Source: Butyrivibrio sp. (GTDB lineage: Bacteria > Bacillota > Clostridia > Lachnospirales > Lachnospiraceae). From it: a DNA stretch of 32,879 nt. A program made the translations under genes and the position numbers. The stretch covers positions 1-32,879 of the forward strand of contig JAFPVA010000037.1 of NCBI GenBank assembly GCA_017413105.1, given 5' to 3'. Below, in pieces: positions 18,706 through 28,562 of this stretch. The notes below the pieces were generated by a model. The model saw only the letters and a program-made list of their open reading frames with translations, was not told the DNA's origin and made no database searches. Every line of letters starts with the position of its first letter. The first letter of the stretch is position 1.

Positions 18706-21180
18706 TTGTCTGATAAGAGCGTTTCATACAGTAAATCTGAGAAGAATTGGTATGTACCGGTCATAATGTTGGCCAGTTCTTTTTTGATGTATGTACTGGC
18801 GGTTTTGCCGATTTTTATAAAGAGGGGACTGCCTTTCTTTTATTATGGGGACTACAATGTACAGCAGATACCATTTTACATTGTGGCCCACAGGGCAGTC
18901 AGAAGCGGAGAGTTCTTCTGGAACTGGAATGTTGACCTTGGTGGAACAATGGCGGGAGATTTTTCGTTTTACTTGTGGGGAAGTCCTTTTTTCTGGATCA
19001 CGACTCTTTTCCCTGAAAATGCTATTCCCTATCTGATGCCGTTTCTTATGGCGCTTAAATATGGATGCTGCGCCTGCTGTGCATATCTCTATATAAAGCG
19101 CTATGTCAAAAAATATACTTATGCCATGATAGGTGGTTATCTCTATGCTTTTTCCGGATTTAATGCCTGCAATATCGTGTTTAACCATTTCACGGATGCA
19201 GTGGCATTTTTTCCGCTGTTTCTGATTGCTTTCGAAAACCTTATGTCTGTTGACGATGGCAAAAGGAAAACAAAGTTTGTTCCTGCCGGGAAAAAGCTTA
19301 TAGTATTTAGCGTTATGACGGCCGTTATGGCAATCATTAATTATTATTTCTTTTTTGGGCAGGTAATCTTTTTAATCCTTTATTTTGCCATCAGATATGC
19401 AAGGAATAATAATCTCACAAACAATTTAAGGATGTTTAACAGAGCGCTTTTTGGGGGCGTACTTGGCATTTTTATCGCAGGCTTTTTTGTGATGCAAGCC
19501 TTTGCCGGAATAAAGGGCAATTCTCGCCTTGAGAATGTTATAAATGGCTACAATATGCTTATTTATCCAAGCGAGAAGCTTCTGTGGGATATAGTAAAGA
19601 GTGTATCCATGCTTCCGGATATTATCGGAAAGGGTACGCTTTTTTACACCGGAACTGTAAAGAATGCATCTTTAGCGGCATATCTTCCTATGTTTGGTAT
19701 GTCCGGTGTCATTGCCTATTTCCTTCTTAACAGGAAAAAGAAAAACTGGGAGAAGTCAATTCTTGTTTCCTGTTTTGTGATTGCATTCATTCCGGTTTTG
19801 AATTCTGCTTTCTCCATGTTTAATTCATCCTACTATGCAAGATGGTTTTACATGCCAATACTTATTATGAGCCTCATGACAGCCCAGGCACTTGAGAGGG
19901 GAAAAACTCCTCAGCTGAAAAAAGGCGCTATAGCCGCGGCCTTGATGTTCTTGTTTTTCCTTTTAGTGTACTTCTTACCATCAAAAGACGAGAGCGGAGA
20001 TCTGGTTTTCCTTGAGATGACTGAAAATAACACGATTTTTTTACGGGATGTCCTGGGAACGGGAATCCTTTGTATTATGCTTCTTTTGTTGGTATTTGTC
20101 CTTCCGAGGAACTTTGGCTTTTCCTTAATTGAGGGTGATAAAAGACCAAGAGCAAAGACAGGGCTCAGGGATGTGATCTTTCTTTTCTCCGTAATAGTTG
20201 CCTGCATAATTGCCACTTTTGTGCCGATTCGAAACGGAAGCGGGATCATCAGCGAGAGAGGCAAAAAAATGTGGCAGGAGCAGATGCTTGCTAACAAGGT
20301 TAGTGTTGATCAGAGCATTTTTTGCAGGGGTGAGGTTGATTCCACATCCACCAATTATGATATGGTCTGGGGAATACCTTCTATTCATTGCTTTTTAAGC
20401 ACAGTTCCTTCCGAGATATTCGATTTTCTGAAGGGAAGCTGCGGCATTACAAGAACGGTTGAGACAAATCTTCCTACTTCAAGGGCAGGGGCCAGGGCGA
20501 TTCTTTCCGGAAAGTATTTTTTTGAGAATGCGGAGATAAGCAAGACTCGGGCATACGCCAATAACGAAGGAACACAGGGCTATTTTTTTCTAAAGAACGA
20601 GAATGGTTTTGACGTATTTGAAAACCTCAATTTTATTCCCATGGGCTTTACTTTTGATTATTACATTACAGAATCCGAGTGGGAGGATCTTAATGCGGAG
20701 GAGCATGATTACGAACTGGTAAAGGTCCTTATCATACCGGATGAGGCAGCGGACAGATTGGGCGATAAGCTTATGATGGAGGAGCTTACAGCGGAGGATA
20801 TTCTGGATAATGGTACAAATTATCTGGAGTTTACCATGGAATGTGAAAAGAGGGCAGCAACTGCCTGCACAGCTTTTGAGACAGATACTAATGGTTTTTT
20901 TGCAAAAACATCCATGCTAAGGGACAATACTCTGGTATTTTTCTCGGTCCCTGCTACAGAGGGTTTTTCCTGCACTGTTGATGGGAAAAATACGGAGATA
21001 ATAAAGGCAGATTACGGACTTATGGCGATTCCTGTGTCGGGAGGAGTTCATGAGATCAGAGTGGACTATAAGCCGGAAGGACTATTGACCGGCGTATGTA
21101 TGAGTGTAATAGGCATTATTGTTGCAGTGGGTTATCTGATTCTTACAAAAAGATTAAAAAACATCAATAAAAACGATTAA
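18706..21180 (+). CDS. YfhO-family multi-pass membrane protein
   Basis: 824 residues from a TTG at 18706, chosen because AGGGGAG lies 7 bases upstream; an in-frame TTG at 18685 would include that site in the protein. The N-terminal half has many hydrophobic helices with the family segments YYGDYNVQQIPFYI and WNWNVDLGGTMAGDFSFYLW. A large extracytoplasmic region follows at about 510-790. It ends in a beta domain typical of YfhO (VPATEGFSCTVDGKN ... HEIRVDYKPEGLLTG) and a last membrane helix. YfhO proteins resemble GT-C glycosyltransferases and are linked to glycosylation of cell-surface polymers. The substrate here is unknown. Confidence 0.85.
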   Translation: MSDKSVSYSKSEKNWYVPVIMLASSFLMYVLAVLPIFIKRGLPFFYYGDYNVQQIPFYIVAHRAVRSGEFFWNWNVDLGGTMAGDFSFYLWGSPFFWITTLFPENAIPYLMPFLMALKYGCCACCAYLYIKRYVKKYTYAMIGGYLYAFSGFNACNIVFNHFTDAVAFFPLFLIAFENLMSVDDGKRKTKFVPAGKKLIVFSVMTAVMAIINYYFFFGQVIFLILYFAIRYARNNNLTNNLRMFNRALFGGVLGIFIAGFFVMQAFAGIKGNSRLENVINGYNMLIYPSEKLLWDIVKSVSMLPDIIGKGTLFYTGTVKNASLAAYLPMFGMSGVIAYFLLNRKKKNWEKSILVSCFVIAFIPVLNSAFSMFNSSYYARWFYMPILIMSLMTAQALERGKTPQLKKGAIAAALMFLFFLLVYFLPSKDESGDLVFLEMTENNTIFLRDVLGTGILCIMLLLLVFVLPRNFGFSLIEGDKRPRAKTGLRDVIFLFSVIVACIIATFVPIRNGSGIISERGKKMWQEQMLANKVSVDQSIFCRGEVDSTSTNYDMVWGIPSIHCFLSTVPSEIFDFLKGSCGITRTVETNLPTSRAGARAILSGKYFFENAEISKTRAYANNEGTQGYFFLKNENGFDVFENLNFIPMGFTFDYYITESEWEDLNAEEHDYELVKVLIIPDEAADRLGDKLMMEELTAEDILDNGTNYLEFTMECEKRAATACTAFETDTNGFFAKTSMLRDNTLVFFSVPATEGFSCTVDGKNTEIIKADYGLMAIPVSGGVHEIRVDYKPEGLLTGVCMSVIGIIVAVGYLILTKRLKNINKND

Positions 21181-21258
21181 ATTTGTTATGTTCTTTTAAT
21201 TCAAAGGCTATGTTATATTTGCTATTAGAATTTTGATTAAAATTAAGGAGATGATTGT

Positions 21259-22530
21259 ATGAGCGGTATGACCATGAGCCAAAAAATTTTGGCATTTCAC
21301 TCGGGACTTGAAAAGGTAGAGGCTGGACAGCTTATCGAGGCTGATCTGGACCTGGTTCTTGGCAATGATATTACCAGCCCTGTTGCTATTGCTGAGCTGA
21401 AGAAGTTCACAAAAGAGGGCGTGTTTGATAAGGACAAGATTGCGCTTGTGCCTGACCACTTTGTTCCCAACAAGGATATTAAGTCAGCTGAGAACTGCAA
21501 ATGTGTCAGAGAATTTGCGTTAAGGAACAACATCACAAACTATTTTGAAGTTGGAAAAATGGGCATAGAGCACGCTCTTTTACCTGAGCAGGGACTGACT
21601 GTGGCAGGTGATCTTATCATAGGTGCCGATTCTCATACTTGTACCTACGGAGCGCTTGGAGCTTTGTCAACCGGTATCGGCTCAACTGACATGGCCGCTG
21701 GAATGGCAACCGGAAAGGCCTGGTTTAAAGTTCCGTCAGCTATAAAATTTAATATCATCGGCAAGCCTTCAAAGTGGGTAAGCGGAAAGGATGTTATTCT
21801 TCACATTATCGGAATGATCGGTGTGGATGGAGCTCTTTATAAATCTATGGAATTTGTAGGAGAGGGTATAAAGAACCTTTCTATGGATGACAGATTTACC
21901 ATTGCTAACATGGCAATCGAAGCCGGTGGAAAGAATGGCATTTTCCCGGTTGATGACCTGGCAATCGCTTATATGAAGGAGCATGCTCCAAATAGAAAAT
22001 ATGTTGTATACGAGGCCGACGAGGATGCTGAGTATGACGCAGAGTACACCATTGACCTTGGAGCACTTACACCTACCGTTGCGTTCCCGCACCTTCCTGA
22101 GAATACACATACCTTTGATGATATCGATGAGATAAAGATTGATCAGGTGGTTATCGGATCCTGTACCAACGGACGAATCGATGACCTTAGGATTGCGGCT
22201 GAAGTTCTTATGGATCACCATGTGGCTGAGGGTGTTCGTTGTATTGTCATTCCTGCTACGCAGAAGATTTATCTTCAGGCTATGGAAGAGGGACTAATTA
22301 AGACCTTCATTGAGGCAGGAGCCATTGTTTCAACACCTACCTGTGGACCATGTCTTGGAGGATATATGGGCGTTCTGGCTTCAAAGGAGAGATGCGTTTC
22401 AACCACCAACAGAAACTTTGTTGGCAGAATGGGAGCTGTGGATTCTGAGATATATCTGGCATCACCTGCAGTTGCTGCGGCAAGTGCTGTTACTGGAAAG
22501 CTTTCACAGCCATCAGAGCTGGGACTTTGA
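21259..22530 (+). CDS. leuC: 3-Isopropylmalate dehydratase, large subunit
   Basis: 423 residues, the shorter LeuC/HacA-type aconitase-family subunit. It isomerises 2- to 3-isopropylmalate with a [4Fe-4S] cluster. The cluster cysteines are in GSCTNGR and in [28 protein letters not shown] is also characteristic. The start has AAGGAG 9 bases upstream; an alternative ATG three codons on (MTMSQKIL) is possible. It is paired with leuD 57 bases downstream. The small-substrate specificity loop lies in LeuD, and together they fit leucine synthesis. Confidence 0.95.
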   Translation: MSGMTMSQKILAFHSGLEKVEAGQLIEADLDLVLGNDITSPVAIAELKKFTKEGVFDKDKIALVPDHFVPNKDIKSAENCKCVREFALRNNITNYFEVGKMGIEHALLPEQGLTVAGDLIIGADSHTCTYGALGALSTGIGSTDMAAGMATGKAWFKVPSAIKFNIIGKPSKWVSGKDVILHIIGMIGVDGALYKSMEFVGEGIKNLSMDDRFTIANMAIEAGGKNGIFPVDDLAIAYMKEHAPNRKYVVYEADEDAEYDAEYTIDLGALTPTVAFPHLPENTHTFDDIDEIKIDQVVIGSCTNGRIDDLRIAAEVLMDHHVAEGVRCIVIPATQKIYLQAMEEGLIKTFIEAGAIVSTPTCGPCLGGYMGVLASKERCVSTTNRNFVGRMGAVDSEIYLASPAVAAASAVTGKLSQPSELGL

Positions 22531-22587
22531 TCATGATCAAATTATTAGTGATTTGAAAATAGCTTCGTAGAAGAGGAGAAATATACA

Positions 22588-23079
22588 ATGAAAAGCGCAA
22601 AGGGAACCGTTTTTAGATATGGAGATAACGTTGATACAGATGTAATCATCCCTGCAAGATATTTAAACAGCACTGATCCCAAGGAACTGGCAAAACACTG
22701 CATGGAAGACATCGATAAAGAGTTTGTTTCAAAGGTAAAGGATGGAGACATCATTGTGGCCGATAAGAACTTTGGCTGCGGCTCCTCCAGAGAGCATGCG
22801 CCAATAGCTATCAAGGCTGCCGGCGTAAGCTGCGTAATAGCCAAGAGCTTTGCGAGGATTTTTTACCGCAACAGCATAAATATCGGGCTTCCGATTATCG
22901 AATGTGAGGAAGCTGCAGATGCTATAAAGGCCGGAGATATAGTGAGCATCAATTTTGATACCGGAATAATAACTGACGAAACGACAGGCAAATCTTTTAA
23001 GGGACAGGCGTTCCCACCGTTTATGCAGAAGATTATTGATTCTGAAGGACTTATAAATTATATAAACTCAGAAAAATAA
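22588..23079 (+). CDS. leuD: 3-Isopropylmalate dehydratase, small subunit
   Basis: 163 residues, the swivel domain partner of LeuC. Visible motifs are [20 protein letters not shown], where the segment after ARYL sets substrate choice, and the conserved [18 protein letters not shown]. The ribosome binding site is AGAGGAG. It probably forms one operon with leuC and ends at a terminator. leuA and leuB are not in the window. Confidence 0.95.
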   Translation: MKSAKGTVFRYGDNVDTDVIIPARYLNSTDPKELAKHCMEDIDKEFVSKVKDGDIIVADKNFGCGSSREHAPIAIKAAGVSCVIAKSFARIFYRNSINIGLPIIECEEAADAIKAGDIVSINFDTGIITDETTGKSFKGQAFPPFMQKIIDSEGLINYINSEK

Positions 23080-23086
23080 AGGTTGG

Positions 23087-23116
23087 ATGGCAGTGCGTAA
23101 GGTGCTGCCATTTTTT
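23087..23116 (+). terminator. Rho-independent terminator after leuD
   Basis: Stem ATGGCAGTGC (23087-23096) / GTGCTGCCAT (23102-23111) with wobble pairs near the loop, then a run of T (23111-23116). Confidence 0.85.
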
Positions 23117-23198
23117 ATTTCTTCCTTCAGAGCTTATGGCGCTATCACTTAAAATGTATTATTATAGTGGAGTATGAAAGAGTTATTGGAGGAACGTT

Positions 23199-24182
23199 AT
23201 GGAAAGGCTTTTTTGTGTCATTCCCTGCTATAACGAACAGGAAGTTTTACCTGAAACTTCAAAGAGACTTAAGGATAAGATTGAGAATCTGGTATCGGAA
23301 GGCAAGATCTCTCCGGATAGCAGAATTCTTTTTGTAAATGACGGATCTAAGGATAATACCTGGACGATGATTTCCGAGCTACATGCCGGGGATCCGCTTT
23401 TTCAGGGAATTAATCTTTCAAAGAATATGGGACATCAAAATGCGCTTCTTGCGGGCCTTATGACAGCTAAGGACCTTTGTGATGTGACCATTTCAATGGA
23501 TGCAGACCTTCAGGATGATATAAATGCAATCGATGCAATGCTTGAGAAATATCATGAGGGCTGCGACGTAGTATATGGAGTTCGTTCCAAAAGAGCTACA
23601 GATACTTTCTTTAAGAAATTTACCGCTGAGAGTTTTTATAAACTGATGAATGGTCTTGGTGCCAATACGGTCTATAATCATGCTGATTACAGGCTTATGT
23701 CCAGACGTGCTCTTTTGGGACTGGCTGAATTTGGCGAAGTGAACCTCTTTTTGCGTGGAATTGTTCCTATGGTTGGCTACAAGGCAGATGTGGTCTACTA
23801 CGAGAGAGCGGAGCGCTTTGCCGGGGAGAGCAAGTACCCCTTAAAGAAGATGCTTTCCTTTGCAGTTGAAGGAGTCACGAGCCTTAGTACCAAGCCCATA
23901 AAGCTGATCACCGGGCTGGGATTTTTCATTTTCTTCGTAAGTATCCTGGTTTTTATCTATTCCCTGGTGCGCCACTTTACGGGACATACAATTCCGGGTT
24001 GGACAACCACGGTCCTGTCTGTATGGGCTATTGGCGGACTTATGATGATATCCCTTGGGGTAATAGGTGAATATATTGGCAAAATATATCTTGAGACCAA
24101 AAACAGGCCAAGATTTATTATTGAATCCTACATTGCAGATGATGAGGATAAGACTGTGTTTGATAAGTCAGAACACAGATAA
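23199..24182 (+). CDS. Family 2 glycosyltransferase, DPM1/GtrB-like
   Basis: 327 residues. The N-terminal GT-A fold has VIPCYNEQEVLPET, FVNDGSKDNTW and the DxD-containing SMDADLQDD, with the later YERAERFAGESKYPLKKM acceptor region. Two membrane helices follow at about 235-260 and 270-295. This layout matches undecaprenyl- or dolichyl-phosphate sugar transferases that load a lipid carrier for surface glycosylation, with GtrB and ArnC as relatives. It could supply lipid-linked sugar to a GT-C enzyme such as the YfhO protein, but that link is only inferred from function. The start follows TTGGAGGAA. Confidence 0.88.
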   Translation: MERLFCVIPCYNEQEVLPETSKRLKDKIENLVSEGKISPDSRILFVNDGSKDNTWTMISELHAGDPLFQGINLSKNMGHQNALLAGLMTAKDLCDVTISMDADLQDDINAIDAMLEKYHEGCDVVYGVRSKRATDTFFKKFTAESFYKLMNGLGANTVYNHADYRLMSRRALLGLAEFGEVNLFLRGIVPMVGYKADVVYYERAERFAGESKYPLKKMLSFAVEGVTSLSTKPIKLITGLGFFIFFVSILVFIYSLVRHFTGHTIPGWTTTVLSVWAIGGLMMISLGVIGEYIGKIYLETKNRPRFIIESYIADDEDKTVFDKSEHR

Positions 24183-24210
24183 AATATTAAGTATAGGAGA
24201 TTTAGTAGTT

Positions 24211-25032
24211 ATGGCAAACGGTCATGGAAAAAAACCGGAGGATTTTAAAAAGCAGATGGAGGAGAACTTCAGAGCACCTCTGAATGAGCATTCCCATGTG
24301 AAAAAAGTGATTGGAATAGTAAGTGGAAAGGGCGGCGTTGGTAAGAGCCTTGTTACCGGTCTTTCAGCTATAACAATGAATAAAAAAGGCTTTAAGACAG
24401 CCATTATGGATGCAGATATTACAGGACCTTCTATTCCTAAGATGTTTGGAATCGGTAAGGAAAACTATGCGGATGAGAACGGTCTTATTCCGGCAGTGAC
24501 TAAGGGCGGTATCAAGGCTATGTCACTTAATATGCTCATGGACAATGAGACAGATCCTGTAATCTGGAGAGGTCCAGTTATCGCCGGAATAGTAAAGCAG
24601 TTCTGGACTGATGTTAACTGGGGTGATGTGGACTTTATGTTCGTTGATATGCCTCCGGGAACAGGGGATGTTCCTCTTACAGTATTCCAGTCTCTTCCTG
24701 TTGATGGCATTGTAGTTGTGGCTACACCGCAGGAACTGGTGGGCATGATAGTTGAAAAGGCCATCAATATGGCGAATATGATGAATGTTCCGGTAATTGG
24801 AATTGTAGAAAATATGAGCTATATGACTTGCCCTCATTGTGGTGAACCTATAAGCATTTTTGGAGAGAGCAGGATTGAGCAGTATGCTGCCTCCAATGGG
24901 CTTAATGTTCTTGGTAAGCTTCCACTGGATCCTAAGATTGCCAGCCTTTGCGATGCAGGAAAAGCGGAGGATATAGAGGGAGACTATCTTGAATCCCTTG
25001 CTTACGTGCTTAACGGCATGATACAGGAATAA
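24211..25032 (+). CDS. Mrp/NBP35-family P-loop ATPase, iron-sulfur carrier
   Basis: 273 residues from the ATG at 24211, preceded by AGGAGAT; an in-frame extension upstream overlaps the glycosyltransferase and is rejected. The deviant Walker A is GIVSGKGGVGKSLV, with DADITGPSIPKMFG and VDMPPGTGDVPLTV following. The C-terminal CxxC (MTCPHCG) binds a bridging [4Fe-4S] cluster between two subunits. Such proteins deliver Fe-S clusters to apo-enzymes; LeuCD nearby is one possible client. The stop codon touches an interspersed palindromic repeat. Confidence 0.92.
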   Translation: MANGHGKKPEDFKKQMEENFRAPLNEHSHVKKVIGIVSGKGGVGKSLVTGLSAITMNKKGFKTAIMDADITGPSIPKMFGIGKENYADENGLIPAVTKGGIKAMSLNMLMDNETDPVIWRGPVIAGIVKQFWTDVNWGDVDFMFVDMPPGTGDVPLTVFQSLPVDGIVVVATPQELVGMIVEKAINMANMMNVPVIGIVENMSYMTCPHCGEPISIFGESRIEQYAASNGLNVLGKLPLDPKIASLCDAGKAEDIEGDYLESLAYVLNGMIQE

Positions 25033-25099
25033 ATTGTTACTGTTCAGACAGAAATGCGCACTCTGCTGCGCATTTCGTGAGAAAGTGAACAGTAACAAT
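25033..25099. repeat. Interspersed palindromic repeat, copy 1 (minimal form)
   Basis: A 67-bp element. Perfect 14-bp outer arms (25033-25046 / 25086-25099, core TTGTTACTGTTCA / TGAACAGTAACAA) surround a perfect 10-bp hairpin GAAATGCGCA (25051-25060) / TGCGCATTTC (25067-25076). Bases 25035-25083 are identical to 49 bases of copy 2. If the ends are taken as TTGTT/AACAA, TAAA flanks both sides, a possible target duplication. Confidence 0.85.
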
Positions 25100-25163
25100 A
25101 AATTGAAATTTTACTGCGGTTTTCGCAAGATATGATTCGATTGGGAACGGATGGTGCTTTATT

Positions 25164-26528
25164 ATGAAGATGAAGCCGGAAAAAAATCAGGTAACCTGGG
25201 CAGTCACAGCTTTTTTCCTCTGTGTTGCCCTTATGCTTGCATATTATGTGATATTTGACGGGAAAACTATCGTAGATGCCCTGTCAAAACTTGTTGATTC
25301 CTTATCCGGAATCATTATTGGCGTGGTTTTTGCCTATATTCTTATTCCTTTAATGGAAGGAATTGAAAAGAAGATTCTAACGCCAATCTACAAGAAAAAA
25401 GGTATTGATGTTTCTATTTCTGCGGAAGCTGATCAGAAGAAAAGAAAGCAGATGAGAAAAATATCCATAACACTGACAATGCTTTTTGCCATTGTTGTAA
25501 TATACAGCTTGTTTAGTATCATCCTGCCACAGCTGATAAGCAGTATAAGAGAAATTGTAAATTCTTTGCCCGTATATATAAAGCAGCTTGATGATTATTC
25601 CAATCTGTTTCTTGCTAATAATCCTGACCTTCAGCAGATCATAGATTCCCAGCTGGACAGTTATTATGAGACATTAAGTGTCTATGTTACCAAAAAGCTT
25701 TTGCCTCTTTTGCCAAGTAATGCCAACACTATTTTTAAAGTAGCTTCAAAGAGCGTTGTCTCTATTATTCAGGTGTTATTTGATTTCATAGTAGGCTTTA
25801 TTGTTGCAATCTATGTTCTGGATTCCAAGGAGAGATTCACTACAAAGGGTAAAAAGATAGCTTATGCAGTCTTTAAAGAAGACTGGGCAAATGAGATAAT
25901 AAGTGGCTTTCGATTTGTTAATTACACATTTGAAGGCTTTATCGGCGGAAAGCTTCTTGATTCGCTTATTATCGGTGTGATCTGCTACATTGGCTGTAAG
26001 ATCATGGATATTCCTTATCCTGTGCTGATTTCGGTTATAGTTGGTGTGACCAATATAATTCCTTTCTTTGGTCCTTATATCGGAGGGTGCGTTGGTGGAC
26101 TTATCCTTGTTCTCATCAACCCCATCAAGGCTTTGGCTTTCATTATTTTTGTAATTATTCTTCAGCAGTTTGACGGAAATATCCTGGGGCCCACAATCCT
26201 TGGAAACTCTACAGGACTTTCAAGCTTTTGGGTTATCTTTTCAATCACCCTGTTTGGCGGATTGTGGGGAATAGTAGGATGGCTTGTTGGTGTTCCGATC
26301 TTTGCAGTTTTTTATGCCCTTGTATCGAGAGCCGTAAATGTTCTGCTTATTAAGAAGGGACTAAGTACCAATACCGAAAAATATATGGATCTTGCATATA
26401 TTGAAAGCGGAGAGTATAAGCTTTTGACCGACGAAGCAAATACCAAGCACAACGCGAGAAAAACAACATCCATGTTTAAAAAGCTCTTTAAGAAAAAGAG
26501 TGTTCCTACACAGAACGACAAGAAATAA
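25164..26528 (+). CDS. AI-2E-family (PerM-like) membrane transporter
   Basis: 454 residues. The layout is typical of the AI-2 exporter-like superfamily: two or three N-terminal helices (about 10-70), one helix near 100-120, a large soluble segment (about 120-200), then a cluster of C-terminal helices. The conserved PF-x-GPYIGG-like segment (IIPFFGPYIGGCVGG) and the QQFDGNILGPTILGN motif are present. The C-terminal tail is basic and polar. Members have been tied to AI-2 export, cation/proton exchange or peptidoglycan-related roles; the substrate cannot be told from sequence. It lies alone between repeat copy 1 and ilvE. Confidence 0.86.
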   Translation: MKMKPEKNQVTWAVTAFFLCVALMLAYYVIFDGKTIVDALSKLVDSLSGIIIGVVFAYILIPLMEGIEKKILTPIYKKKGIDVSISAEADQKKRKQMRKISITLTMLFAIVVIYSLFSIILPQLISSIREIVNSLPVYIKQLDDYSNLFLANNPDLQQIIDSQLDSYYETLSVYVTKKLLPLLPSNANTIFKVASKSVVSIIQVLFDFIVGFIVAIYVLDSKERFTTKGKKIAYAVFKEDWANEIISGFRFVNYTFEGFIGGKLLDSLIIGVICYIGCKIMDIPYPVLISVIVGVTNIIPFFGPYIGGCVGGLILVLINPIKALAFIIFVIILQQFDGNILGPTILGNSTGLSSFWVIFSITLFGGLWGIVGWLVGVPIFAVFYALVSRAVNVLLIKKGLSTNTEKYMDLAYIESGEYKLLTDEANTKHNARKTTSMFKKLFKKKSVPTQNDKK

Positions 26529-26559
26529 AAATGTAGTTTTTTTTACACTGATTTTGTGC

Positions 26560-26587
26560 TTGACTGCTGAAATTTAAGGGTTATAAT
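26560..26587 (+). promoter_or_regulatory. Strong promoter of ilvE
   Basis: TTGACT (26560-26565), a 16-bp spacer and a perfect TATAAT (26582-26587). A small hairpin, TTAGTACG (26596-26603) / CGTGCTAA (26608-26615) with a TCAA loop, would form near the 5' end of the transcript. Confidence 0.8.
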
Positions 26588-26649
26588 GGTATTTATTAGT
26601 ACGTCAACGTGCTAAAGTATAAATTATAATTAGAAGGGATGAGGAGATT

Positions 26650-27681
26650 ATGAGCAAAAAGAATCTTGATTGGGCTAATATCGGCTTTTCCTATATGGTA
26701 GCTGACAAAAGATATGTTTCCAATTATAAGGATGGCAAGTGGGATGATGGTGTGATCACAGAGAACAGCATGATCACATTAAGCGAGGATGCCGGAGTTC
26801 TTCATTATGCACAGGAGTGTTTCGAGGGACTCAAGGCTTATGAGACAGAGGATGGCAAAATCGTTACTTTCAGACCAGACCTTAATGCAAAGAGAATGGT
26901 AGATTCTGCTGAGCGCCTTGAGATGCCTCCTTTCCCTGAAGATAGATTTATTAAGGCTGTAGAAGAGGTTGTTGCAGCAAATGCTGACTGGGTTCCACCT
27001 TATGGCAGCGGCGCAACACTTTATATCAGACCGGTTATGTTTGCAACAGGAAATGTTATCGGAGTTAAGCCGGCTGATGAGTATCAGTTCAGAATTTTCG
27101 TAACTCCTGTCGGACCGTACTTTAAGGGCGGTGCAAAGCCAATCGTTGTAAAGATCAGTGATTTTGACAGAGCAGCACCTCACGGAACAGGTAATATCAA
27201 GGCAGGTCTTAACTATGCAATGAGTCTTCATGCAATTGTTACTGCACATGAGGAGGGATTTGCTGAGAATGTTTACCTTGATGCAGAGAGCAGAACCTAC
27301 ATTGAGGAGACCGGTGGAGCAAACATCATCTTTGTAACAAAAGAAGGCGGACTGGTAGTTCCTAAGTCACATACAGATTCAATCCTTCCTTCAATCACAA
27401 GAAGATCAATTGTTTATGTAGCAAAAGAGATTCTTGGAATGAACGTAGAAGAGAGACCGGTTAAGCTTTCTGAGGTTGAGAATTTCGTTGAGATGGGTCT
27501 TTGCGGAACAGCAGCAGTAATAAGCCCTGTTGGCAAGATTAACGACCACGGCAGAGAAATCTGCTTCGAGAATGGCATGGACGAGATGGGACCTGTTATC
27601 AAGAAGCTCTATGATACTCTCACTGGTATACAAATGGGCACAGTAGAAGCTCCTGAGGGATGGATCCACGTGATCAAATAA
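26650..27681 (+). CDS. ilvE: Branched-chain amino acid aminotransferase
   Basis: 343 residues, fold-type IV PLP enzyme, the last step of Val/Leu/Ile synthesis and the first of their breakdown. Visible features are YAQECFEGLKAYETEDG, the PLP-lysine segment TGNIKAGLNYAMS, and SRTYIEETGGANIIFV followed by PSITRRSIV, all typical of the eukaryote-like IlvE group of about 340-360 residues. The ribosome binding site is GATGAGGAG. It is monocistronic, with a strong promoter before it and a terminator after it. Confidence 0.95.
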   Translation: MSKKNLDWANIGFSYMVADKRYVSNYKDGKWDDGVITENSMITLSEDAGVLHYAQECFEGLKAYETEDGKIVTFRPDLNAKRMVDSAERLEMPPFPEDRFIKAVEEVVAANADWVPPYGSGATLYIRPVMFATGNVIGVKPADEYQFRIFVTPVGPYFKGGAKPIVVKISDFDRAAPHGTGNIKAGLNYAMSLHAIVTAHEEGFAENVYLDAESRTYIEETGGANIIFVTKEGGLVVPKSHTDSILPSITRRSIVYVAKEILGMNVEERPVKLSEVENFVEMGLCGTAAVISPVGKINDHGREICFENGMDEMGPVIKKLYDTLTGIQMGTVEAPEGWIHVIK

Positions 27682-27700
27682 TTTGATGAGAAATATATAA

Positions 27701-27744
27701 GGGGTAAGTCAGACAATTTATTGATTCTGACTTACCCCTGTTTT
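27701..27744. terminator. Terminator between ilvE and the convergent phosphatase gene
   Basis: A perfect 13-bp stem GGGGTAAGTCAGA (27701-27713) / TCTGACTTACCCC (27726-27738) followed by TGTTTT. It lies between convergent genes; the T-rich tail suits the plus strand best, but the stem could also stop minus-strand transcription. Confidence 0.88.
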
Positions 27745-27776
27745 CATGGCGTTATTATCGTAATTTACGTGATATG

Positions 27777-28559
27777 TCAGTGCCTTTCATCTTCGTTTTC
27801 GTACATCTCGCAGTAGCGGGCAGAAAAAGAAGGCTTTTCGCCGGCAATATTCAGGTGCGAGATGTCACCAATCCGAAGGGTTCGGAAAGTGACAACACCT
27901 TTTTCGCGTTCTTCTGTAACGACTTCCGTGACAGAAGTTGGAGCCATGGCAAGGAATTGCATCGGCATAAAGGGCGAAACGTGCCACAACATGGACAATA
28001 GTACTGAAGTTATGCCAAAGTGGCAGAAAAATGCAAGAGTCTTGTCGTTTCCTTTTTCTGCTTTGAAAATATCGCCGTCTTTTTCATAGCCGTAGCTTTT
28101 TAGAAATTCATAAAAAGACTTTTCGATATAGTCATAGACTTCAAGGGTGTTGCTGCATTTTACGAGCTCTGATTCCCTCCATTTGTATCTGTCAAAAAGC
28201 TCCGGGTGATTTCCGTAATACGAAGGAAGGATATCCCATACAATTCTTTTTTCATATTTACCGCTTATAGGGTCTTTTCTAAGTTCATTGGAATAGGCCA
28301 TTCTTGCTGTATCAGACAAATTCGGGTCAAAAAGAGCAGGGAATTCTTTTAGCCAGTCCAGAGTCGTAACTTCTTTTCCCAGAACCTTTAATGAGTATTC
28401 TGCAGTTGCTTTGGCACGGCCAAGGGGCGATTGATACACCTCATCGATATCAAAGGTTTCTATGATATCTGAAAGGAGTTTTGCCTCTATTTTTCCCTTT
28501 TCTGTAAGATTATCAATGGAATAGTCGGGATCACCGTGTCTGAAAAATAATAGTCTCAT
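27777..28559 (-). CDS. Histidine phosphatase superfamily protein
   Basis: 260 residues. The N-terminal RHG motif (LLFFRHGDPDYS, catalytic His8) and the SPLGRAKATAEYSL segment are typical of the phosphoglycerate-mutase-like branch; FFCHFGITSVLL holds the second catalytic His. The substrate is not evident. It starts 3 bases after the stop of cinA on the same strand, so the two are probably translated from one transcript. Confidence 0.86.
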   Translation of the reverse strand: MRLLFFRHGDPDYSIDNLTEKGKIEAKLLSDIIETFDIDEVYQSPLGRAKATAEYSLKVLGKEVTTLDWLKEFPALFDPNLSDTARMAYSNELRKDPISGKYEKRIVWDILPSYYGNHPELFDRYKWRESELVKCSNTLEVYDYIEKSFYEFLKSYGYEKDGDIFKAEKGNDKTLAFFCHFGITSVLLSMLWHVSPFMPMQFLAMAPTSVTEVVTEEREKGVVTFRTLRIGDISHLNIAGEKPSFSARYCEMYENEDERH

Positions 28560-28562
28560 AAA

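Noticed and set aside
24067-24210. N-terminal extension of the Mrp ATPase
   Set aside because: It overlaps the glycosyltransferase gene in another frame; the ATG at 24211 has a good ribosome binding site and gives the normal family length.
25033-25099. Repeat copy 1 as an ordinary terminator of the Mrp gene
   Set aside because: The hairpin follows the stop codon but has no T-run, and the same 49 bp recur elsewhere, so a repeat element is the better reading; a secondary effect on the transcript is still possible.
27774-28089. Open frames on the plus strand opposite the histidine phosphatase
   Set aside because: They are antisense to a clearly recognised gene and have no ribosome binding site or family similarity.
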